In this document: piece by piece, positions 1-8,453 of the stretch | Position numbering within the stretch: the stretch's first letter is position 1 | Layout of the letters: every line of letters starts with the position of its first letter | From: DATFNI01 sp963787205 | GTDB lineage: Bacteria; Bacteroidota; Rhodothermia; Balneolales; DATFMH01 | Assembly: GCA_963787205.1 (NCBI GenBank) | Contig: CAWBCD010000003.1 | Span: 1 to 64,000, forward strand | Length of the DNA stretch: 64,000 nt | Direction of reading: 5' to 3' | The notes under the pieces: generated by a model | What the model saw: only the letters and a program-made list of their open reading frames with translations | What the model was told of the DNA's origin: nothing | Databases searched by the model: none | Made by a program: the position numbers and the translations under genes

Positions 1-101
1 TCTTTTTGATCTCCTCGGATGAGCAGGTGAAACGGATCCTTTGAGATGAGCTGCTCAGGATTCTTGTGAAAATGATCGTAGGATAGCTCCTCATCAATCA
101 T
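1..101 (-). pseudogene. 3'-part fragment of the 387-aa family gene (truncated by window edge)
   Basis: Read from an ATG at 101 on the minus strand, this encodes about 27 residues (SKDPFHLL) matching the C-terminal region of the full protein at 3202-4365. One extra base relative to the copy at 47353-47607 then shifts the frame before the conserved EEIKKNKTG. It is an isolated tail with no N-terminal 300 residues upstream, so it is a remnant and not a working gene. The rest lies outside the window. Confidence 0.6.
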
Positions 102-277
102 TATCAGGTGGATTCAAAGCAATGCTAATGTAAATTTCGTTTTAAAAAGATGAGTTAGCTGCATACATTACTTTCTAAAAGTGGAGTAGTACATTATTTA
201 CGACGTATCCAAGCATTGATGCTATTTACTAATGGGGACTGATGTCCCGGTAACGCTTTTCTAAAAAATCATCGATT

Positions 278-2110
278 ATGTTACATAGAATGAGTTCAAG
301 AATAGGCATTGGCTTCTTCCTCTTATCCGGAATCCTTTTTCTGTTTATGTTCGGGGGATGTGAGAAGCAACAAGGGAGTGAAGGACTGAATCAGGCAGAG
401 AATATCGAGCAAAAAGTGGATCAGCTCCTGTCAAAAATGAGTCTGGCTGAAAAGATCGGACAGATGACGAATGTTGATCATTCATTTTTAAAGGACCCTG
501 AAGACATCACGAAATATTACATCGGTTCGTTGCAGAGCAGCGGCGACTCTAAGCTGGATCCGACCCACCCCAAAGATTGGGCACATATGTTGGATAGTTT
601 GCAGGCGTATGCGCTTAACACCCCTTTAAAAATCCCATTGATCTATGGGATTGATGCCGTTCACGGAAACAGCAATATCTACGGGGCCACGATATTTCCC
701 CACAATGTAGGCCTCGGAGCTACGCGTGATACAGCATTGATACGCAAGATTGGTCATGCTACGGCTGTTGAGGTTGCTGGAACCGGGATCAATTGGGCTT
801 TTGCACCTTGTATTACTGTCCCGCAGAATATTCGATGGGGACGCACTTATGAAGGATTTGGCGAGCCCGGCTTAGTGAGTGAGATGGGGTATGCCGAGAT
901 TGAAGGATTGCAGGGTAAGACCCGTGGCGAGGACAACACTCCAATCGTCGCCTGTGCGAAACACTTTGTAGGTGACGGTGGAACCACGGACGGGTTCACC
1001 GAGGGCAATACCCAGGTCAGTGAGAAAGTACTGCGGGATATACATTTGAAACCCTACTACGATGCTCTTAAAGCAGGCGTAGGCTCCATTATGGTTTCGT
1101 ACAGCAGTTGGAACGGGACCAAGATGCACGAGAATAAATACCTGCTTACAACGGTGTTGAAGGGGCAAATGGGATTCAAAGGATTTTTGGTTTCTGATTA
1201 TGCAGCCGTTGATCAATTGGGTCCCGATTATAAGGAAGACATCAAGAAGGCCATCAATGCCGGACTTGATATGGTCATTGTGCCGGATAAGTATGTGACA
1301 TTCATCAACGATTTGACCCAACTGGTGAACGATAAGGAAGTCCCCATGTCGCGTATCGACGATGCCGTTCGCCGTATTCTGCGGGTTAAATTTCAGGCGA
1401 AACTGTTTCAACACCCGTACACCGATAAAGCGCTGACCGCACAGGTTGGCTCGAAGGCTCATCGCGAATTGGCTCGTCAGGCAGTTCGGGAATCGATGGT
1501 ATTATTGAAGAATAAAAATAATGCCCTTCCGATTTCGAAGGATATCAAGCATCTGTATGTCACTGGTTCCGATGCCGATAATATCGGATATCAATGCGGC
1601 GGATGGACGATTACCTGGCAGGGCGGTTCCGGAAATACGACGATAGGCACAACCATCTTACAAGGAATCAAAGATGCCGTTTCTCCGAGTACCAACGTGA
1701 CATATTCAGCAGACGGCAAAAAAGCGAAAGGATCTGATTTCGCCATTGTCGTAGTTGGTGAAAAACCGTATGCAGAAGGCCATGGGGATAGTAAAGATCT
1801 GCACTTGTCGCAAGAAGATCTCAATACCATCGCAAACGTTCGCAAATCCGGAGTTCCCTATGTAGTCGTGTTGATTTCCGGCCGGCCCATGATCGTTACG
1901 AATGTGATCGAACAGGCCCCGGCATTTATCGCTGCATGGCTGCCAGGTTCGGAAGGCGAAGGAGTCGCAGACGTGTTATTTGGCGATTACGCTCCAACAG
2001 GGAAATTGCCCTATACCTGGCCTAAATCGATGGACCAAATTCCAATCAACAGGAATGATACTACGAACTATGACCCTCTGTTCCCTTATGGATACGGGTT
2101 AACGTATTAG
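278..2110 (+). CDS. Glycoside hydrolase family 3 beta-glucosidase / glucan glucohydrolase lipoprotein (copy A)
   Basis: A 610-aa protein with a type II signal peptide (hydrophobic residues 10-25, lipobox FGGC with Cys28), so probably anchored in the outer membrane or periplasm. The GH3 N-terminal barrel is clear: IYGIDAVHG near residue 124, the paired basic residues in ACAKHFVGDGG (Lys228, His229) and the nucleophile motif LVSDYAAVD with Asp307. The second domain starts near SMVLLKNK at about 408 and ends in PYGYGLTY. There is no FnIII-like tail, so the architecture resembles plant ExoI-type exo-glucanases. It likely releases glucose from beta-glucan oligosaccharides. Compared with copy B (47784-49619) it lacks one Met in the GFGE(M)PGLV segment (3-nt deletion). 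Followed by a strong terminator. Substrate is inferred. Confidence 0.9.
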   Translation: MLHRMSSRIGIGFFLLSGILFLFMFGGCEKQQGSEGLNQAENIEQKVDQLLSKMSLAEKIGQMTNVDHSFLKDPEDITKYYIGSLQSSGDSKLDPTHPKDWAHMLDSLQAYALNTPLKIPLIYGIDAVHGNSNIYGATIFPHNVGLGATRDTALIRKIGHATAVEVAGTGINWAFAPCITVPQNIRWGRTYEGFGEPGLVSEMGYAEIEGLQGKTRGEDNTPIVACAKHFVGDGGTTDGFTEGNTQVSEKVLRDIHLKPYYDALKAGVGSIMVSYSSWNGTKMHENKYLLTTVLKGQMGFKGFLVSDYAAVDQLGPDYKEDIKKAINAGLDMVIVPDKYVTFINDLTQLVNDKEVPMSRIDDAVRRILRVKFQAKLFQHPYTDKALTAQVGSKAHRELARQAVRESMVLLKNKNNALPISKDIKHLYVTGSDADNIGYQCGGWTITWQGGSGNTTIGTTILQGIKDAVSPSTNVTYSADGKKAKGSDFAIVVVGEKPYAEGHGDSKDLHLSQEDLNTIANVRKSGVPYVVVLISGRPMIVTNVIEQAPAFIAAWLPGSEGEGVADVLFGDYAPTGKLPYTWPKSMDQIPINRNDTTNYDPLFPYGYGLTY

Positions 2111-2393
2111 TAGTACTGTTGGTGAAACCGTCTTCCAAAAGAGCCTTAGGAAATGATCTTTCTAAGGCTCTTTTTGTATAGCCAAACGTCTTCATAACCG
2201 ATCCCAGATACTTTTCTTTAATCCGGTTTGAGATGATAGTCTTCAGCATCTCTTTATCCACAGAATTAGACGGACTGCCGGTTTTGTTTTTCTTGATCTC
2301 TTCGGTCAACAGGTGAAACGGATCCTTTGAGATGATCTGCTCGGGATTCTTGTGGAAATGATAGTAGGATAGCTCCTCGGCCAAATCATCCAC
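2061..2393 (-). pseudogene. C-terminal fragment of the 387-aa family gene
   Basis: The open frame from GTG 2393 gives about 70 residues (DDLAEELSYYHFHKNPEQ..., VMKTFGY) nearly identical to the last 70 residues of the full protein at 3202-4365. The frame then runs on, without homology, through the GH3 terminator on the opposite strand. Homology covers about 2177-2393. No N-terminal domain or start signal precedes it, so this is a solo 3' fragment. The same fragment sits at 49678-49902 in copy B. Confidence 0.7.
2137..2175 (+). terminator. Intrinsic terminator after GH3 copy A
   Basis: The arms at 2141-2149 (GAGCCTTAG) and 2162-2170 (CTAAGGCTC) pair perfectly and are followed by TTTTT. It lies 30 bases after the GH3 stop. 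In copy B the T-run is interrupted by an A, so that terminator is weaker. Confidence 0.8.
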
Positions 2394-2410
2394 TCGTTAT
2401 GCTAAGCCCT

Positions 2411-2808
2411 CTACTGAATCTTATACTTGATAAAATTCAAATCCTTTATAAATCGAAAATCCTTCCGGTTTTTAGAAAGTAATGGAATTTCGAAAGTTAA
2501 AGCAGTGGAAGCGATCAACATGTCAGGAATCAACACTCCATGACTTAATCGATATTCTTCAAACAATTCACCGCTTTCTCTGAAATAGCATTATTCAGTT
2601 GGACTATTTCAAAATCAGCTAAGAATTCCTGAAGTGATTTAAACTCCCGTTTGTTTTCACATCCGACCATAAGCTCAAGTTGAGTAATCACACTGATTGC
2701 TAAGATATGATCGGCTTCCAGTTCCCGAAGTTGCTTTCTTGATTGTTCAACACCTCGACTAAAATCAATTAAAACGTCTGTGTCAATAAGCAACAAAGTC
2801 TTAGCCAT
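2411..2808 (-). pseudogene. vapC: VapC-like PIN-domain toxin, frameshifted (copy A)
   Basis: The first 87 residues (2545-2808) carry the PIN N-terminus LLIDTDVLIDFSRG with the first catalytic Asp, and TQLELMVGC with the conserved Glu. The frame stops at KNID, but in the next frame the sequence continues as ELFEEYRLSHG, IPDMLIAS and a typical tail to a stop at 2411. That supplies the missing third acidic residue. A single indel near 2570 therefore splits an otherwise standard ~130-aa type II toxin RNase. It sits 6 bp after the antitoxin gene on the same strand. Copy B has lost its middle as well (49920-50220). Confidence 0.75.
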
Positions 2809-2814
2809 CTCGTA

Positions 2815-3054
2815 TTAGTTAGGCCATTGGGATTTGCGGATGTCTCTGACCCATTTTACACTGTCACTCATCTCTTCACGATCTTTCCAGATTCCAAAAA
2901 AGGAACTATCAGAAATTTTGTCAGATTCGGATTTAGACTGTTGGCCTTTGTTTTGAACGTAACGCCGATACAGGAAGTCCACGAAGTCCTGGGCTTGTTT
3001 CCTGGCATCGGGCGGTAACTTTTCGATTTTTTTTGAAACGGTTAGCTTACTCAT
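2815..3054 (-). CDS. vapB: DUF2281/VapB-like antitoxin (copy A)
   Basis: A 79-aa protein. The N-terminal half (KKIEKLPPDARKQAQDFVDFL) matches the helix typical of DUF2281/VapB-type antitoxins. The C-terminal half is a charged tail (FGIWKDREEMSDSVKWVRDIR), the usual toxin-binding region of this family. The toxin gene follows 6 bp downstream on the same strand, so the two form a bicistronic addiction module. The antitoxin is intact although the toxin is broken. Family assignment is from pattern recognition, not a search. Confidence 0.75.
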   Translation of the reverse strand: MSKLTVSKKIEKLPPDARKQAQDFVDFLYRRYVQNKGQQSKSESDKISDSSFFGIWKDREEMSDSVKWVRDIRKSQWPN

Positions 3055-3201
3055 AATTTTAAAAATAGATTCCGTTTATAATATATGAATGCTTAAGGTT
3101 AGAAGAAATCGAGCATGATCAACAGTCCGAGTTATGATAATTGGCATAATGATGTCTGGCATAAGCGAAAAAAACTATTGCACACTACTGAACCTTAGCC
3201 G

Positions 3202-4365
3202 CTAAGCATACCCAAATGTCCTCATCACCGATCCCAGATACTTTTCTTTAATCCGGTTTGAGATGATAGTCTTCAGTATCTCTTTATCCACAGAATTAGA
3301 CGGACTGCCGGTCTTGTTTTTTTTGATCTCTTCGGTCAGCAGGTGAAACGGATCCTTTGAGATGATCTGCTCGGGATTCTTGTGGAAATGATAGTAGGAT
3401 AGCTCCTCGGCCAAATCATCGAGGGTTAGGTTGCCTTTGCCATATTCCACACTGATGCCATCTGTGGAGGCATTGATCTGGAAACGAATATCGGTTTCAA
3501 ATCCAGGATCGAGCGTATTTGTTATCAGTAAAATCAAAGCGACATATTCAAAAAAGGAAAGCAATAGGTGAGCGGTGTAGGAGACGGGCCAGTCGGTTAC
3601 GTGTTCCTTGCTGAAGAGATACTTGCCATACCAGAGTTTTTTACATCGCTGCTCATCGAGTTGGATAGGACCTTCATAGTCCTGCCGGGCATACGTGTAA
3701 TTTCTGAATGAACGGGCCGTATCGTGCTTATGCAGAAACGTGTAGTCCGGATAGAAAAAGGTCTGCTCTGTATTGGTCCTGGCCAGGTATGAATAGAGGG
3801 TAGTCAAACTTTCCAGCTGTTCACGAAACGATTCCTGTTCCAAAAGGGTCTCGAAATGATTCATTATGTGATTCACTTCTTCCCGAAACGGAAATTCTGA
3901 GCTCAGCATTACAGCCCACACTTGTGGACCTGAATCTATGCATACTTCAAGTAGCTTCGATATGCTGCCGGCATAGAATGCTGTAAACTGAGGATAGATC
4001 CGATGGAGATCCGCCGCTTCTACCGTATCTCCCCGCAGCATGGCCTTATGTATCGGTGCCAGTTCATCCCGGGGATACGTAGTGTTGACATCATGGATGA
4101 TATTGACCCGCCGGTAGAAGGCCTTCCGTTTACGCGTGGAGATATTGTCGGCCTGCAGGTTTTGCCGGAAATACTCACTGACTACCGTCTCGTTCTCATC
4201 CAGGGCCTGGCAGACCAGGGATTTGATCAGGGGACCGTTTTTCCTGAACGTGTAGGTCATCCGGTCTCCGCCAGGGGAGTGGACCGTTATCTCAGCCTGG
4301 TGTTCTTTGAGGTAATGAAGGAAGTCTGCAAATCGCTTGTGATGAATGTTGACCTGTTTGGACAT
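3202..4365 (-). CDS. Unrecognised 387-aa protein, full-length copy A
   Basis: I do not recognise this family. The protein is soluble-looking and rich in aromatic and charged residues, with no signal peptide. An N-terminal segment (MSKQVNIHHKRFADFLHYL) is followed by helical stretches, a hydrophobic segment near residues 265-285 (YTAHLLLSFFEYVALILLI) and a basic C-terminal tail ending MRTFGYA. An almost identical full copy is at 50614-51777. Isolated C-terminal fragments of the same gene occur at 1-101, 2061-2393, 47353-47607 and 49678-49902. It lies between the VapBC locus and the giant LVIVD genes, all on the minus strand. A regulatory or RteC-like role is possible but I cannot support it from sequence. 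Confidence 0.7.
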   Translation of the reverse strand: MSKQVNIHHKRFADFLHYLKEHQAEITVHSPGGDRMTYTFRKNGPLIKSLVCQALDENETVVSEYFRQNLQADNISTRKRKAFYRRVNIIHDVNTTYPRDELAPIHKAMLRGDTVEAADLHRIYPQFTAFYAGSISKLLEVCIDSGPQVWAVMLSSEFPFREEVNHIMNHFETLLEQESFREQLESLTTLYSYLARTNTEQTFFYPDYTFLHKHDTARSFRNYTYARQDYEGPIQLDEQRCKKLWYGKYLFSKEHVTDWPVSYTAHLLLSFFEYVALILLITNTLDPGFETDIRFQINASTDGISVEYGKGNLTLDDLAEELSYYHFHKNPEQIISKDPFHLLTEEIKKNKTGSPSNSVDKEILKTIISNRIKEKYLGSVMRTFGYA

Positions 4366-4738
4366 GCGCTCTTGTGTGAAGACGAAATGTTAAAGCATCT
4401 AAATAAAGAGCCTAATATAATTGTCATCAAAGTGAAAAGTAAGCCGGAAAGGTCTGATTCCGCGAAAAACTGGACGTTTCAAAGTAATGTTGGTTTGGCA
4501 AGGATCAGACCCTCATCAACTTACAGCGAATCGAGGCTTATCATATGGTTGAACAAACCGTTGAAACAACCAGGCAATCCAAGGGATCCCTCTTTCCCCC
4601 TTAATAAAGGGGGCGAAGGGGGTTGTCACCCAGCGTTTCATGATCCATAAGTCATTCAGAAAGGCGGGAGGGGCAAGTCAATGACTTGTTGGATTGGATC
4701 CGTTAAAGGACAATGTCAATCCGGGTACATGATATCAG
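4366..4738. other. Intergenic region with palindromic repeat, no gene seen
   Basis: 373 bp between the 387-aa gene and the end of the first LVIVD giant. It holds the CCCCCTTAATAAAGGGGG element and otherwise only non-coding sequence conserved in copy B (51778-52134). I see no convincing short gene here. Confidence 0.5.
4592..4631. repeat. Dispersed palindromic element, CCCCCTTAATAAAGGGGG type (1 of 3)
   Basis: A near-perfect palindrome, CCCCCTTAATAAAGGGGG, is followed by CGAAGGGGGTTGTCACCC. The same unit occurs at 51995-52033 (identical context) and 47345-47384 (variant with TGCAGGGGGTTGTGTCCC). It resembles short intergenic palindromes dispersed in many bacterial genomes. Confidence 0.7.
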
Positions 4739-7700
4739 TTACTTAATCAGCATCATCTTCTTAGTCTGGTTGAAGTTTCCGGCCTTCAGCCGGTAGATGT
4801 ACAACCCGCTGGGCAGATCGTGGGCATCAAAACGTACCGAGTACGCTCCGGCGGCCTGGGTTCGATCTACCAGCCTGGCGACCATCTGTCCCAGCACATT
4901 GTATACGGTCAGGCTCACATGCCTGCTGCCGGAGAGGGTGTAGCGGATCGTGGTCGTCGGGTTGAAGGGGTTGGGATAGTTCTGTCCCAGGTGATACCCG
5001 TTGGGCCGGGTTTGGATATTGCCCTGAATGCCTGTGGCAGCCAGTCCGGTGTTCTCTACAAAATAGGTGTCCGTGGTGGGCAGCACCTTGGCATTGTCCG
5101 AGCTCAGGTCGATGGTGTAACTGCCCATAGACGTGGTATCGGTGCGGGTCAGGGTCCAGCTAATGACTTTCTTTGCGCCCACGCCCAGACTGGGGATCGT
5201 AACTTGTTTCTGAGAGCCGGTCGTGGTGGCCGAATCGGTCTGCAGAGTTACCTTTACATTCATGGCTGGGGAAGTGCCCAGGTTGGTCACTACCGCCGAG
5301 AGGGTAAAGGGCTGGCTGCTTTTGGGTTGGCTTGTGGAGAGCGAATCCCGGCTGATGATCACATAGGGGGGAGCGGCTACCGAGGAGACCTCACCGGTCA
5401 CGGTAGTGGTCTGGTTCTCCAGATCGCCCAGGTGCTTGCTTACCGAATCAGCCGAGGCGGTTAAATCCTGCAGGCTCACCGACTGTCCCAGGGCATACCC
5501 AAGCAGGTTGGCATACAGCCCGGCCCGTGCCGCCGCCCCGCCCACGTTTGCCTGGGCCAGGGACAGGTAGTGGGCCAGGAAGGTCGAATCGGAGGGAGCC
5601 AGCTGATCGGCCACCGCATCGACCGGGGCCTGGCTGAGCTGCAGCTGCTGGTCCAGGGACTGGTCCGCCTGCATCAGATCGCTGAGCTTTCCCAGGGCCT
5701 GGGATTTTTGATTGTTCCCGATCAGGCTCAGGATCTGCTGGACCAGCTGGTTGTACTGGTCGACCGAGGTAGTCAGATCCTTCTGACTTGTTTGCAGGGT
5801 CTGAGCGGTATAGCGGATATACCGTCTGCCGGACTGTTCGGGGACGATCTTCTGGAAGGTGCTCTGCTGGTCGGGGTGATAGGCGACATCGACCCCGTGG
5901 TTGGTCTCACCTGCAATCTGAACCAGGCGCAGCCCGGGGGCGATCGCAGAGGTCAGGTAGGAGGCCAGGGCTGTGCCTTTTAAAACGCCGGTCAGGGATT
6001 CCGCCACTCCGGCGACAACCGCTCCCACCCCGGTCTCGGAGGTCGGTGCGGCAACCTCGGCGATGAGCTGGGTGATGGTCGCGCTCTTTTTGGTAAAGTC
6101 TCCGGCCGCCGTCGCCTTATCGGCGATAATCTTGACCAGTTTGGTGGCCACATCGGACTGCTCCAGCACCGAGGAGGTGGTCGTGTCAACCAGGTCGTGG
6201 AAGGCCTGTCCGGTGCTGCCGGAGTAGTCAAAGGCATGAGCCAGCTTCACCGAGCGATTCAGCCCGGTCTGGGTCGCCGGCACATACCCGTAGGAGAGCA
6301 GGATTTCGTCGGAGACGGTGCTGGCCAGCGCCTGGGTCTGGTCCTTGAGGATATCGCTCAGATAGTCCTTCTTCGAATCGCTCTGGAAGAACGCCAGGGT
6401 CTTACCCACGGCCAGGGGCACATACTTGTTGTAGGGGGCAGGCAGGGCATTGGCCACTTTGTTGATGACCGGGGTCAGAAAGGCGCTGCGGACCTGACCC
6501 CGGATGCCAGTGACCAGACTGTTCACCTCATTGGCCAGTTGCTCATCGGATACTTCTTTGGAGGTCTCCTCCTCGGTTTTGTTCGCCAGTTTGCCGGCCA
6601 GGACATAATTGGTGACCAGCTGGGTGGTGGCTGTGCTCAGGCTGTGGCTCATCGTCGCCGCGTTGGTAAACTCGCCCTGGTAGAGGGACTGGACCATCAG
6701 GTGGCGGGCCAGTGCCTTGATGCGCTGGTGGTACACGCTGTTGGTGTCCGAGGCGCTCACTCCCGTGGCTCCCGTGCGCCAGTCCTGCAGCAGGGCGCCG
6801 GTGGCGGTGGGATCATAACTGTTGACCAGGGGCTGGGGCGGGAGCAGGCCGAAGAGCACGTCCGAGGAGATGGTCAGATGGTCCAGGCCGTAGGCCCCGG
6901 TATAGGTCTGGTTGAACAGGCCCACCGGCAGTTGGATGGAATAGTAGGTGGGCTTGACCGTATAGTCCCAGGACAGGTTGGTGGCCTGGTTGGTCAGCTC
7001 ATTGATCGCGTTGGCCGAGACCCGCAGGGTGTAGGAGGAGTCGGTCTGGTTGGGAAACTGGAAGGACCCGTCCGAGCCGGTCGTTGCCTGGGCAGCCTGG
7101 GTGGACCCGGAGTACAGGGATACTACGGCCCCGGAGAGCGGGGAAGCCGGCAGGTTGCCCTTGTTCAGGGTCACATTCTCGATCGTACCTGATAGTTCGT
7201 TGGATAACGCAGCCTTCAGTATGTAGAGTCCATTACGCGAATCAAGCATGTAGATATACCCGCCGTTTTCGTAAACTTCCGAAGGAGATGGGTATTGTGC
7301 ATCATCCACGTACGACCCGACTACCTGTGGATTAGCCGGGTCGCTTATATCGAGGATTTGAAGGCCATCCGAGCCTATTATGTAGGCGTATCCTCCTCTG
7401 ACAAACACTCCGTCTGGGTAAGCGTTGGGGTCCGAAAACTTTGTTATATATGAGACCACCTGGTGTGGATGGGCCGGATCGCTTACATCGATAATAGCAA
7501 GGGTACTATCTCTGGTTACATAGGCATAGTTCCCTGAAACCGACATAGAATTTAAATTAAGATTTTGAGAAGCATTACATGAGCCTATTTGCTTCGGATT
7601 ACCAGGATCGCTCACATCAATAATATTAAGTGTATAATTTTGTAAGTAATCATTTTCGACAATCACATAGTCATATCCATTTGTCATATATTCGTCCATT

Positions 7701-8416
7701 ATGGTACTACCACTCCCGAATCCTATCGAACTCACCTGATGCGGATGGGCTGGATCACTTACATCGATCACATCCATCACATCAAGGGAATCAAAGCCTG
7801 ATACATAGGCATAATTGCCTGAAACCGATATAGTATTTAGGGAATTTTTACTATACGAGCTAACCAGTTTCAGGTTCGTGGGGTCGTTCACATCCAGTAT
7901 CTTAAGCCCACTTTCGGTTGCTAGATACGCATAATGACCTACAACATCCATCGCAGTTACCGAGATACCAGGATAACGACCAACTTCCCTAGGGGTTGCC
8001 GGATCACTCACGTCGATCACAGCAAAAGAGGAGCCACCATTACCACTGAAAACATAGGCATAATTGCCTGAAACCGATAAATCATAATAGTACTCATATT
8101 TACTGCCATTCCAGTGCCCGACCAAGTATAAGCCCAGACTGTCCTGAACGGACTGTAGAGAATTTCCTGATGGAGCCATACCCATATTCACCGGTTGGAA
8201 TCCGTGATTCTGGCGTCTGCGCCGATGCAGCAGGAGGGGCATGTACGGTACTGCCTTACGTGTCCGTGTCTGGGCCTGAACCTGCACGCTCAGGCCTGTG
8301 ATCCATAGGACGGCGATCAATAAGCCAAGGATATGTGCCTTGTTTTTAATAACGTTTATTAAAGAAGTATCCAGATAGGTCGTACCTTTACTTTCTATAG
8401 CAGTTTGCTTTTTCAT
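4739..8416 (-). CDS. Giant LVIVD-propeller / CARDB / T9SS-sorted secreted protein, paralogue 1
   Basis: A 1225-aa exported protein. Residues 1-50 are a long signal peptide (VLWITGLSVQVQAQ). About 100-405 are LVIVD-type propeller repeats, each with NYAYV...IDVSDPxxPxxVGSY. About 405-485 is a carboxypeptidase-regulatory-like beta domain (TGSDGSFQFPNQTDSSYTL). 500-985 is a long Ala/Gln-rich helical stalk. About 1010-1115 is a CARDB-like domain (FTLSAVVTNLGTSP). 1140-1225 is the T9SS sorting domain (YPNPFNPTTTIRYTL, SGLYIYRLKAGNF). It is probably displayed on or released from the cell surface and may act in adhesion. Paralogue 2 ends 38 bp upstream, so the two are likely one transcript. The stalk is GC-rich and nearly identical to those of 8454-12276 and 52135-55923, whereas the propeller is diverged and AT-richer. 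Confidence 0.85.
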   Translation of the reverse strand: MKKQTAIESKGTTYLDTSLINVIKNKAHILGLLIAVLWITGLSVQVQAQTRTRKAVPYMPLLLHRRRRQNHGFQPVNMGMAPSGNSLQSVQDSLGLYLVGHWNGSKYEYYYDLSVSGNYAYVFSGNGGSSFAVIDVSDPATPREVGRYPGISVTAMDVVGHYAYLATESGLKILDVNDPTNLKLVSSYSKNSLNTISVSGNYAYVSGFDSLDVMDVIDVSDPAHPHQVSSIGFGSGSTIMDEYMTNGYDYVIVENDYLQNYTLNIIDVSDPGNPKQIGSCNASQNLNLNSMSVSGNYAYVTRDSTLAIIDVSDPAHPHQVVSYITKFSDPNAYPDGVFVRGGYAYIIGSDGLQILDISDPANPQVVGSYVDDAQYPSPSEVYENGGYIYMLDSRNGLYILKAALSNELSGTIENVTLNKGNLPASPLSGAVVSLYSGSTQAAQATTGSDGSFQFPNQTDSSYTLRVSANAINELTNQATNLSWDYTVKPTYYSIQLPVGLFNQTYTGAYGLDHLTISSDVLFGLLPPQPLVNSYDPTATGALLQDWRTGATGVSASDTNSVYHQRIKALARHLMVQSLYQGEFTNAATMSHSLSTATTQLVTNYVLAGKLANKTEEETSKEVSDEQLANEVNSLVTGIRGQVRSAFLTPVINKVANALPAPYNKYVPLAVGKTLAFFQSDSKKDYLSDILKDQTQALASTVSDEILLSYGYVPATQTGLNRSVKLAHAFDYSGSTGQAFHDLVDTTTSSVLEQSDVATKLVKIIADKATAAGDFTKKSATITQLIAEVAAPTSETGVGAVVAGVAESLTGVLKGTALASYLTSAIAPGLRLVQIAGETNHGVDVAYHPDQQSTFQKIVPEQSGRRYIRYTAQTLQTSQKDLTTSVDQYNQLVQQILSLIGNNQKSQALGKLSDLMQADQSLDQQLQLSQAPVDAVADQLAPSDSTFLAHYLSLAQANVGGAAARAGLYANLLGYALGQSVSLQDLTASADSVSKHLGDLENQTTTVTGEVSSVAAPPYVIISRDSLSTSQPKSSQPFTLSAVVTNLGTSPAMNVKVTLQTDSATTTGSQKQVTIPSLGVGAKKVISWTLTRTDTTSMGSYTIDLSSDNAKVLPTTDTYFVENTGLAATGIQGNIQTRPNGYHLGQNYPNPFNPTTTIRYTLSGSRHVSLTVYNVLGQMVARLVDRTQAAGAYSVRFDAHDLPSGLYIYRLKAGNFNQTKKMMLIK

Positions 8417-8453
8417 TTTCCCATTTCCCGTTAGTTAAATCATGGATATAAGC

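Noticed and set aside
4592..4631. CRISPR repeat
   Set aside because: Three dispersed single units, two of them due to the segmental duplication, with no spacer array and no cas genes anywhere in the window.
4003..4650. 215-codon plus-strand frame opposite the 387-aa gene (and 51415-51789)
   Set aside because: It overlaps the conserved minus-strand gene and the palindromic spacer, and the two copies do not keep the frame.
6197..7192. 331-codon plus-strand frame opposite the LVIVD stalk (also 9912-10922 and 53593-53949)
   Set aside because: It is antisense to conserved, repeated minus-strand coding with clear domains. The composition (Gly/Val/Gln-rich, no motif) is that of a shadow frame in GC-rich DNA, and it recurs only because the stalk recurs.
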